DNA from: Candidatus Sifarchaeum marinoarchaea
GTDB taxonomy: Archaea; Asgardarchaeota; Sifarchaeia; Borrarchaeales; Borrarchaeaceae
Assembly: GCA_016294985.1 (NCBI GenBank)
Contig: JAECRW010000062.1
Location: 1 to 8,499, forward strand
Direction: 5' to 3'
DNA: 8,499 nt
Part shown: positions 1 through 4,871 of the stretch, piece by piece
How the letters are laid out: the number at the start of each line of letters is the position of its first letter
How positions within the stretch are numbered: the first letter of the stretch is position 1
Notes under the pieces: generated by a model
The model's database searches: none
Seen by the model: the letters and a program-made list of their open reading frames with translations, nothing else
What the model was told of the DNA's origin: nothing
Translations under genes and position numbers: made by a program

Positions 1-2
1 AT

Positions 3-1151
3 CAAAAGCGAGAAGAATATGTGAAAAATATTCCGAATTTAACTTGGTTCAAAGATGTGGGCGAGTTTGTGGGCGACTACAAGCTGAAGGTCTCTGGAAA
101 AACTATCGCAGCTGATGCGGTGTTCATCGTCTCAGGCGCTCGACCCTATATCCCCCCAATCGAAGGGCTGAAAGATGTGGATTATCTAACTTCAGTTACC
201 CTTCTTGAGCTTGAAACACTTCCTAAGAGCGTTGTTGTTGTCGGTGGCGGCTATATTGCTTGTGAATATGCGCATTTCCTTTCAAGCATGGGTAGTAAAG
301 TTACTATAGTTCAAAGAGCCACAAGGTTAGTTAAAGAACAGGAACCCGAAATATCAGGACTTTTAAAGAGTGAAATGGGCAAAAAAATGGATGTTTTTAC
401 TGGCTATGAAGTTAAATCGGTCAGTGAGATTCAAGGTGGGCTGAAAGAGGTCATAGCAGAAGAAAAAGACACTGGAAAGGAATCAAGGCTTTCTGCTGAA
501 GCTATTTTAATCGCTGCAGGCAGAAGGTCTAATTCGGATCTCCTTAAACCAGAAAAAACCGGGGTAGAATTAGATGCTAAGGGATGGGTAAAGGTAAACG
601 AGTATTTTGAGACTAACAAAGAAAGAATATGGGCATTTGGGGACGCGATCGGACCCAGATATTACATGTTTAAACACGTAGCTAACTATGAAGCGCGTGT
701 AGCATGGTATAATGCTCATAGCACACTTCACCCAGAAGAAGCACATAGACATGGTCATGGAGATCACGCTACTAAAGTGCCAGCAGATTACCATGCTGTT
801 CCGTGGGCGGTTTTCAGTAATCCCGAAATAGCTGGAGTAGGACTAACACAACAGCAAGCAAAAGAGCAAGGCTATAATCTTCTGGTGGCAAAACAACAAT
901 ACAAAGACACAGCAAAAGGCGAGGCGATGCATGATCCTGCTGGATTTGTGAAACTAATAGTCGATAAAGAGACACAAAAGATTCTTGGAGCTCATATCGT
1001 TGGACCTCATGCATCCATTCTAATACAGGAGATTACAAACATTATGAACTGTGACGATGGAACAATCTTACCCTTGTATCAGGCAATGCATATCCACCCT
1101 GCGCTATCTGAGGTTGTTAGTTATGCCTTAGGAAACTTCCAAGAGGCATAA
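3..1151 (+). CDS. Pyridine nucleotide-disulfide oxidoreductase, dihydrolipoamide dehydrogenase/mercuric reductase type (5'-partial)
   Basis: FAD- and NAD(P)H-dependent flavoprotein, probably cytosolic, that would reduce a disulfide or related sulfur substrate. The reading frame is open to the left edge, so the GTG at 21 is internal and not the true start. About 95 N-terminal residues are missing, including the FAD GxGxxG motif and the CxxxxC redox pair, so the substrate class cannot be decided. Counting from codon 21, the NAD(P)H site VVVVGGGYIACEYAHFL is at 71-87, the second FAD motif (WAFGDAI) at 204-210, and the dimerisation domain runs from about 258 to the end. The His-Glu pair of the active site is in HPALSE (H359, E364). 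After the second Rossmann strand the sequence is VQRATR, with arginines where NADH enzymes usually carry an acidic residue, which suggests NADPH. The C-terminal CC pair of mercuric reductase is absent. A His-rich linker (residues 233-258) is unusual. It is probably co-transcribed with the rhodanese gene 34 bp downstream. Family call is firm; exact substrate is not. Confidence 0.88.
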   Translation, partial: QKREEYVKNIPNLTWFKDVGEFVGDYKLKVSGKTIAADAVFIVSGARPYIPPIEGLKDVDYLTSVTLLELETLPKSVVVVGGGYIACEYAHFLSSMGSKVTIVQRATRLVKEQEPEISGLLKSEMGKKMDVFTGYEVKSVSEIQGGLKEVIAEEKDTGKESRLSAEAILIAAGRRSNSDLLKPEKTGVELDAKGWVKVNEYFETNKERIWAFGDAIGPRYYMFKHVANYEARVAWYNAHSTLHPEEAHRHGHGDHATKVPADYHAVPWAVFSNPEIAGVGLTQQQAKEQGYNLLVAKQQYKDTAKGEAMHDPAGFVKLIVDKETQKILGAHIVGPHASILIQEITNIMNCDDGTILPLYQAMHIHPALSEVVSYALGNFQEA

Positions 1152-1185
1152 CATAAGAATATTTTTGATCCGATTGTGAAAGGTT

Positions 1186-1515
1186 ATGGTCAAACCTATC
1201 ACTAAAGAAGAATTACTAGAGCTAATAAACAGTAAACAAAAATTTGTACTAGTAGACGTTCGTGACACACCAGATTATGAAGACGAGCACATTGTCGGTG
1301 CAGTACAACTTCTGATTTCAGAAATGAATGAAAATAAAGTGAACTCCATGTTCGATAAAGAAGATTTAATAGTAACTTATTCAGAAGACATTAATTGCCC
1401 TGCCAAAATTATTGCTGCTGAGAAATTAATCAATTTCGGGTTTAAGAATGTTCTCGCTTACGAAGCCAGCTGGAAAGAATGGAAGGAATCTAATTATCCA
1501 GTAGAAAAATCTTGA
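1186..1515 (+). CDS. Single-domain rhodanese-like protein, Ser at the usual catalytic Cys position
   Basis: A 109-residue protein, the size of a stand-alone rhodanese (sulfurtransferase) domain. Landmarks are VLVDVRDTPDYEDEHIVGA (residues 21-39), the active-site strand/loop LIVTYSEDINCPAKIIAAEK (61-80) and the end KNVLAYEASWKEW (87-99). Rhodaneses carry a persulfide-forming Cys directly after the VxY of the loop. Here that position is Ser66, and a second cysteine, Cys71, sits in the CPA motif found in the subgroup with a longer CxxxxCxAS-like loop. Either Cys71 takes over, or the domain binds without transferring sulfur. The ATG at 1186 lies 34 bp after the flavoprotein stop with only a weak AAAGG before it, consistent with co-transcription. 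Pairing of a disulfide reductase with a rhodanese resembles CoA-disulfide reductase/rhodanese fusions, so a polysulfide or persulfide role is a reasonable inference. Fold call is strong, activity uncertain. Confidence 0.85.
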   Translation: MVKPITKEELLELINSKQKFVLVDVRDTPDYEDEHIVGAVQLLISEMNENKVNSMFDKEDLIVTYSEDINCPAKIIAAEKLINFGFKNVLAYEASWKEWKESNYPVEKS

Positions 1516-1556
1516 AAACTTCGATATATACCAAACGCATTACAAAAAACAGGTAA

Positions 1557-1570
1557 GAATATATATACGG
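1557..1570 (+). promoter_or_regulatory. Putative archaeal TATA box for the methyltransferase gene
   Basis: The alternating GAATATATATACGG tract, preceded by a purine-rich stretch that could act as a BRE, lies in the 164-bp gap after the rhodanese gene. With usual archaeal spacing, transcription would start near 1590, giving a leader of about 90 nt. A second, weaker TATATA tract sits at 1524-1530. Motif reading only; no start-site data. Confidence 0.35.
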
Positions 1571-1602
1571 TTATTGAATCGTTTTAAAGGCATTTGTATG
1601 CA

Positions 1603-1670
1603 GACTCGAAGATTATTGCGTACTTGATCGAAGAGTCAGTATTTCCCTGAAAAGAAATTCATATACAGGG
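1603..1670 (+). promoter_or_regulatory. Structured 5' leader of the methyltransferase gene (two possible hairpins)
   Basis: Between the putative promoter and the GTG start, GACTC (1603-1607) can pair with GAGTC (1633-1637), with TC/GA and AAG/CTT pairings possible inside. CCCTG (1645-1649) can pair with CAGGG (1666-1670) over a 16-nt loop, ending 9 nt before the start codon. Stems are short and no known riboswitch core was recognised, so this may be chance or a translation-modulating leader. Confidence 0.2.
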
Positions 1671-1679
1671 CTGATAACA

Positions 1680-2303
1680 GTGGGAAAACAAATAAAAGAA
1701 TCTATTTTTTCAAGAATTATCGATAAGTCTGCATTTCTTTACGATCTGACAGTCTTTTTTGTACATTTTGGTGCACGGGGAAAAAGATACAAACTTATAC
1801 CCCGTTTAAGTGGAAGGATCTTAGAAATAGGCTGCGGAACGGGGAAAAGTTCATTAAACTCAAATGAGGCTATAAACATAGATATAAATCCCAAATTTTT
1901 GAAAAGAGGTCTCAGAAAAAATAGACTTACCATTCCGATCTGCTCAAGTGCATATCATTTACCTTTCAAAGAAAAAACTTTTGACGCTATACTAGTGCCA
2001 GATACATTTCATCATCTTGTATTTCACCATAAGTTGTTTAGAGAATGTCGTAGAACTTTAAAAGACAATAAAGCTCGCTTATGCATATTTGACCCTGTGA
2101 AAGTAAAAAAGGGAAACAATAAATTACATTCAACTGCGGATGGCATAACTTGGAATTTTACCATTAAAGGGCTATACGATCGAATCATCAAATTGTCAAA
2201 AACACATAGATTTAAAATTTTGAGTTCTAAGATTACTAAATTCAAGTCTATTATACATTTAAGCGGTTGGTGTGACATTTTATTTACGTTAGTTCCCAAA
2301 TAA
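1680..2303 (+). CDS. Class I SAM-dependent methyltransferase (Methyltransf_11-like)
   Basis: A 207-residue predicted cytosolic enzyme that would transfer a methyl group from S-adenosylmethionine to an unknown acceptor. The SAM-binding motif I is ILEIGCGTG (residues 47-55). An acidic residue follows in INIDINP (D68), and the post-motif II strand is FDAILVPDTFHHL (101-113), typical of UbiE/Methyltransf_11 proteins. The C-terminal third (about 140-207) is rich in Lys and aromatic residues and shows no recognised substrate domain. GTG at 1680 is the only usual start codon in this frame after the stop at 1575-1577, and there is no clear Shine-Dalgarno sequence. The gene stands alone: its own promoter is likely upstream, and it converges on the next gene with a 25-bp gap. 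Fold is confident; the substrate (small molecule, lipid or quinone-like) cannot be inferred. Confidence 0.82.
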   Translation: MGKQIKESIFSRIIDKSAFLYDLTVFFVHFGARGKRYKLIPRLSGRILEIGCGTGKSSLNSNEAINIDINPKFLKRGLRKNRLTIPICSSAYHLPFKEKTFDAILVPDTFHHLVFHHKLFRECRRTLKDNKARLCIFDPVKVKKGNNKLHSTADGITWNFTIKGLYDRIIKLSKTHRFKILSSKITKFKSIIHLSGWCDILFTLVPK

Positions 2304-2328
2304 TAATGAAATCTTTGATAGGAACGAC

Positions 2329-3237
2329 CTAAACTAATTTAGTCAGTGTAAATTTGTTCACCATAAATTCTGGGCGATATGACATTTTCGCTTTTCTTAA
2401 TCCTTCTTCTCCTGTGTCTTGTTCTCGATTTACATATTTAAAATCTGCCCATTCATTTTCTAGAAATAGCTTATTGATCAATGCATATATTCCTCTGTAC
2501 TCTCGTTCTTGGCTTCCTTTCTCTATATGTACGACAATTGTATTCGCGTTTAATTGTTCGCCGATAGTGAACGCCTTTATTTCCTCTTCAACGGTGATCA
2601 CACCACCTTTGAAATCCAACTTTGAAGCGTATTGCAAAGCGTCAAATATTGCTTTATCTTCACCTGCTAAATGCGGATCATCCCAGCAAGCTCTTATATT
2701 GCACCAGTCTTCTTGAAGTTCAAGACATCCAGGAATCATCTTCTGATTTAAAGGATGATATTCATATTCAAATTCACGGCTGAATTGCTTGATACTTTTT
2801 CTTTTTGAGCGATAGTTTGAACCGGGTAATTCAATCATATTTGTAATCAAATAAACATAATCGCTATTGTCCCTATCTAATTCAATTTTTATTTTATCTC
2901 CATCGGAAAATAATTTCGCAACATTTTCTGGTACCCTTTTTATTATTCCTCCAGATCCTATACTTTCAGAATAAGCGATACACTCTAAAACAGTTTCCTT
3001 CATTTTGTTGGAGCCGATTGGTGGAAAAAAATAGGATTCTTCCTCTGGGCTCGCCATTATCACTATATTCTCGTTAAGCATTGCCCATTTGAAGTTGTAA
3101 TAATGCCTCCACATGAATAGATTTGTGAAAGTGAATTCTGAAATCATGGGGGGGTATTTTTTAAAATACTCATCAAAGATTGTTTTATCTTCTATTCCAA
3201 GCTCTTTGAAATCAGGAAATTTTGGAAATTGCGTCAT
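2329..3237 (-). CDS. DUF2156 protein (MprF C-terminal / GNAT-like fold)
   Basis: A 302-residue soluble protein of the DUF2156 family (related to the C-terminal domain of phosphatidylglycerol lysyltransferase, PF09924), a tandem GNAT-like fold. Most stand-alone members have no known function. Family hallmarks are visible: EFTFTNLFMWRHYYNF near the N-terminus (residues 34-49), the basic RSKRKSIKQF stretch (143-152), AFTIGE (222-227), VVHIEKG (235-241) and, near the end, YVNREQDTGEEGLRKAKMSY (268-287). The ATG at 3237 is preferred over an in-frame TTG at 3261 because GGTGA lies just upstream of the ATG and homologues start near this point; no such signal precedes the TTG. It lies downstream of the transporter on the same strand, but a 145-bp gap with its own TATA-like box suggests separate transcription. 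No transmembrane segment is seen, unlike full MprF. Aminoacyl or acyl transfer is possible but unproven. Confidence 0.85.
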   Translation of the reverse strand: MTQFPKFPDFKELGIEDKTIFDEYFKKYPPMISEFTFTNLFMWRHYYNFKWAMLNENIVIMASPEEESYFFPPIGSNKMKETVLECIAYSESIGSGGIIKRVPENVAKLFSDGDKIKIELDRDNSDYVYLITNMIELPGSNYRSKRKSIKQFSREFEYEYHPLNQKMIPGCLELQEDWCNIRACWDDPHLAGEDKAIFDALQYASKLDFKGGVITVEEEIKAFTIGEQLNANTIVVHIEKGSQEREYRGIYALINKLFLENEWADFKYVNREQDTGEEGLRKAKMSYRPEFMVNKFTLTKLV

Positions 3238-3241
3238 TCGT

Positions 3242-3246
3242 TCACC
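3242..3246 (-). promoter_or_regulatory. Ribosome binding site GGTGA that decides the DUF2156 start
   Basis: On the minus strand GGTGA precedes the ATG at 3237 with 4 nt between. It matches the archaeal anti-Shine-Dalgarno complement GGAGGTGAT, although the spacing is on the short side. It favours the ATG over the upstream TTG. Confidence 0.5.
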
Positions 3247-3319
3247 AAATCTTAAATTCAATTACTTGGAGTTAAGCAAGAAAGCATCAACTCTTTAGAG
3301 TGGTGATGAATTACGTTGT

Positions 3320-3330
3320 GTTTAAATAGG
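3320..3330 (-). promoter_or_regulatory. Putative TATA box for the DUF2156 gene
   Basis: The minus strand reads CCTATTTAAAC here, a good match to the archaeal TTTAAA/TATTTAAA box. Initiation would be expected near 3295, giving a leader of roughly 58 nt. A small inverted repeat, ACTCT-TT-AGAGT (3289-3300), lies at the expected start site and could be an operator, or chance. Confidence 0.4.
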
Positions 3331-3382
3331 TTTTGTGGTCACATAAACATGCAGGAGCTTAATTAAAGTGAGTCTCTCGGAT

Positions 3383-4301
3383 TTAAATTTTTTTACTTAG
3401 CAAATAGACACCAAATAGCATAACAAAGCCTGCTGAAATTTGAATTACGGATAAAGACTCATTTAATAGTATAAAACTGAAGCCTGCACCAAATAGACTT
3501 GAAGTAGCGAAGGTTACACTGGTTTTAGTAGTGCCAATAAGTTTCAGACCTAACATGAATAACACCAGTGAGAGTCCGATACTGAAGATTCCTACAATCA
3601 CCAGATAAAGAATTATCAATAACTCAAAACTAAAAGAGAGCCCTAAGGCATAAGACGCTATCAGAACGATGGTTCCTCCGCAGATCGATTTGAGAGAAAC
3701 GATGTGTATAATATCTCCCTTCTGACTTAAAATCTTACTAAAATTGTTATCAATAGCCCAAAATAAAGTACCAAGCAATATTAGTAAATTTCCAAAGAAC
3801 TTAACACCAAAATCGACGCTTAGCAATTGAAGATTAGTGGTAAGTATAATTGTGCAAATTAAAATAAGTAAGATAGCCATATAATCTTTAGTTTTTGACC
3901 TTTTCTTTTTCCTTAAAGAATGTGATAGCGATCAATACTGTAAAAAGAGTTTCAGAGTTCAGCAAAAGGGATGCATTAACCGCAGTTGTTTCAGATAATC
4001 CATAAAGGTAAAAAAACGGAGCTAATATAACTCCACTGAGAACTACTAGGACGAATATTTTGATATTTTCCTTCGGCAACGTAATCTCCGCGGAAACTGG
4101 AGCGACTAAACGATGGTATCTGGGTTTTATTGACAAAATTGAATGAAAAAGTATAAGAAAAAGTCCTGATAATAGATAGAGAATTCCACCCAAGACAAGA
4201 GGATGCACATCCTCAATTAAAATGACTTTGCTAAAAACGATGCCGAGTCCAAACAGAATTGCTGCAATAACTACGACAACATAGCCTTCATGATGTGCCA
4301 A
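3383..4301 (-). pseudogene. DMT-superfamily (EamA) transporter gene interrupted by a single-base frameshift
   Basis: Two adjacent minus-strand frames together make one normal 10-TM EamA/DMT permease of about 305 residues, an inner-membrane metabolite exporter or importer of unknown substrate. The upstream half (4301-3888) carries FGLGIVFSKVIL and the hallmark end of EamA repeat 1, SETTAVNASLLLNSETLF. It then reads FFKEKEKVKN and stops at 3888-3890. The downstream half (from about 3896 to 3383) continues as TKDYMAILLILICTIILTTN and contains EamA repeat 2, with WAIDNNFSKIL, GTTKTSVTFATSSLFGAGF and LLNESLS. Removing one base from the A5 run (T5 on the plus strand, 3892-3896) restores a continuous frame reading VKTKDYMAIL. 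TTG at 4301 is chosen as start because GGTG lies 7 nt upstream and the N-terminus then begins just before TM1; the frame is open further, to 4424, but that extension is not family-like. The downstream ATG (3880) has no ribosome site. A sequencing indel, a recent inactivation, or recoding are all possible. Confidence 0.82.
3892..3896 (-). other. Frameshift site: homopolymer A5 (T5 on plus strand) in the EamA gene
   Basis: On the coding strand the zero frame reads GTC AAA AAC TAA. A +1 step, or loss of one A, gives GTC AAA ACT AAA GAT and joins the two halves. A lysyl-tRNA slipping one base forward on AAAAA would re-pair perfectly, and a stop codon follows one codon later, so recoding is conceivable, but a homopolymer assembly error is simpler. 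Confidence 0.7.
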
Positions 4302-4308
4302 TCTAAAA

Positions 4309-4312
4309 CACC
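4309..4312 (-). promoter_or_regulatory. Ribosome binding site GGTG that decides the EamA TTG start
   Basis: The minus strand reads GGTG, then 7 nt, then TTG (4301-4299). There is no in-frame ATG near TM1, so this site is the main support for the TTG start. Confidence 0.45.
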
Positions 4313-4350
4313 AACGAAACAAAGTATATTGTAATAAAGAATCTCTTAAA

Positions 4351-4360
4351 AATTTATAAT
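4351..4360 (-). promoter_or_regulatory. Putative TATA box for the EamA transporter gene
   Basis: The minus strand reads ATTATAAATT, about 50 bp before the TTG start, placing a transcript start near 4330. Motif reading only. Confidence 0.35.
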
Positions 4361-4424
4361 GAGGTAAGCGATTGTGAACTGAATTGACTCGCAGGGGACG
4401 AAAAATGTCATAACAACGCGGCAA

Positions 4425-4454
4425 TTAACAACGACTGATTCTTTGGCTCTACTA
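4425..4454 (+). repeat. 30-bp imperfect direct repeat, copy 1
   Basis: Begins TTAACAACGACTGATTC and ends GGCTCTACTA. It matches copy 2 (4824-4853) at 27 of 30 positions, in the same orientation. Its last six bases, CTACTA, can also pair with TAGTAG at 4469-4474 just before the G/C hairpin. Confidence 0.75.
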
Positions 4455-4472
4455 GAGACGACAAAAGATAGT

Positions 4473-4492
4473 AGGGGGACTAAAATCCCCCT
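4473..4492. other. Strong G/C hairpin in intergenic DNA
   Basis: A perfect 7-bp stem AGGGGGA / TCCCCCT with loop CTAAAA. ATAG (4468-4471) and CTAT (4497-4500) can add an outer helix across an internal loop. It stands out in very AT-rich surroundings. The fold is the same on either strand. There is no T-run directly after it on the plus strand, so a bacterial-type terminator is not implied. Confidence 0.6.
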
Positions 4493-4496
4493 CTGT

Positions 4497-4506
4497 CTAT
4501 ATATAA
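4497..4506 (+). promoter_or_regulatory. TATA-like box after the hairpin
   Basis: CTATATATAA directly follows the hairpin's outer arm. Initiation would fall near 4530, but no gene begins within the expected distance, so it may serve a small RNA, a long purA leader, or nothing. Confidence 0.2.
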
Positions 4507-4540
4507 CTCTGATAAATTAGATATAAAGAAAAGTCATCAT

Positions 4541-4558
4541 AAGAATGCATTCTTTTTT
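4541..4558 (+). terminator. Palindrome plus T-run, possible terminator or operator
   Basis: AAGAATGCATTCTT (4541-4554) is a perfect 14-bp palindrome, and the Ts continue to 4558. A T-rich tract can end archaeal transcription; a perfect palindrome without a loop suits a dimeric regulator site equally well. Function unproven. Confidence 0.25.
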
Positions 4559-4759
4559 AATGTGATAATTCCAAAAACTACACATATTCACAAATTTAAG
4601 AGACGACTAAGAGTATTTTAGAATGATTGGATAATGTTCTCCAGCATCTGACTTTTGTGATGATTGATATTACCTGCGCTTTTCACCATTTTTTACAGTT
4701 GCATAATTTAGGTTTGAAAGGGATAACAAACAGATTATTAAAAGAAACGTACTATTTAG

Positions 4760-4769
4760 TCTCCGGAGA
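4760..4769. promoter_or_regulatory. 10-bp perfect palindrome upstream of the purA promoter
   Basis: TCTCCGGAGA lies about 22 bp before the TATA-like box at 4791-4800. Position and symmetry would suit a regulator binding site, but a 10-bp palindrome can also arise by chance. Confidence 0.2.
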
Positions 4770-4784
4770 AACATCTAATCAAAA

Positions 4785-4800
4785 CAAAGGTTTTAAAAAT
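4785..4800 (+). promoter_or_regulatory. Putative purA promoter (BRE/TATA-like)
   Basis: CAAAGG followed by TTTTAAAAAT (4791-4800) resembles an archaeal BRE plus TATA box. Usual spacing places transcription start at about 4822-4826, that is, at the first base of repeat copy 2, giving a leader of roughly 48 nt. Confidence 0.35.
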
Positions 4801-4823
4801 CAATTTTACACAAAAACTAACGC

Positions 4824-4853
4824 TTAACAACGAATGATTATTTGGTTCTACTA
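4824..4853 (+). repeat. 30-bp imperfect direct repeat, copy 2, in the purA leader
   Basis: Begins TTAACAACGAATGATTA and ends GGTTCTACTA. It differs from copy 1 at three positions only. It lies 18 bp before the purA ATG and about 25-30 bp after a TATA-like box, so it would form the first part of the purA transcript. Confidence 0.75.
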
Positions 4854-4871
4854 ACAAAAAAAGACCTAGAC

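Larger units (their letters stand above)
4302..4871. other. 570-bp divergent intergenic region without a convincing gene
   Basis: This lies between the minus-strand transporter and plus-strand purA, longer than every other gap here. It holds two copies of a 30-bp imperfect repeat (4425-4454 and 4824-4853), a strong G/C hairpin (4473-4492), a 14-bp perfect palindrome followed by T6 (4541-4558), a 10-bp palindrome (4760-4769) and TATA-like boxes (4497-4506, 4791-4800). The longest open frame on the plus strand (4627-4827, 66 codons from TTG) has no ribosome site and no recognisable domain, so I do not call it a gene. A 9-bp repeat AGAGACGAC occurs at 4454-4462 and 4599-4607. The region could hold a small RNA, a decayed mobile element or a duplicated promoter region; nothing visible decides between these. 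Confidence 0.6.

Noticed and set aside
21..23. GTG at 21 as the true start of the flavoprotein
   Set aside because: The frame is open to the window edge, and the essential N-terminal FAD motif and redox cysteines would be missing, so the gene starts to the left of the window.
3238..3261. TTG start for the DUF2156 gene at 3261
   Set aside because: No ribosome binding site precedes it, whereas GGTGA precedes the ATG at 3237 and the family begins near there.
3383..3880. Downstream half of the transporter as an independent small permease
   Set aside because: The ATG at 3880 has no ribosome binding site, and the frame continues homologous upstream of it (TKDY), so it is the second half of one gene.
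4302..4424. N-terminal extension of the transporter to an ATG at 4424
   Set aside because: The extra 41 residues are basic and unlike the family, and would cross the TATA-like box and promoter region; TTG at 4301 with GGTG 7 nt upstream fits better.
4465..4500. GGGGG...CCCCC hairpin read as a tRNA T-arm
   Set aside because: The loop lacks TTCNANN, and no acceptor, D or anticodon arms can be found at the right distances on either strand.
4627..4827. 66-codon plus-strand open frame starting with TTG in the purA upstream region
   Set aside because: No Shine-Dalgarno, no recognisable domain, low-complexity AT-driven composition, and its end runs into repeat copy 2. Could be a decayed gene, but nothing positive supports coding.
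4842..4871. TTG start of purA at 4842
   Set aside because: It lies in the 30-bp repeat, adds ten residues with no family match, and has no ribosome site; ATG 4872 gives a standard archaeal N-terminus.
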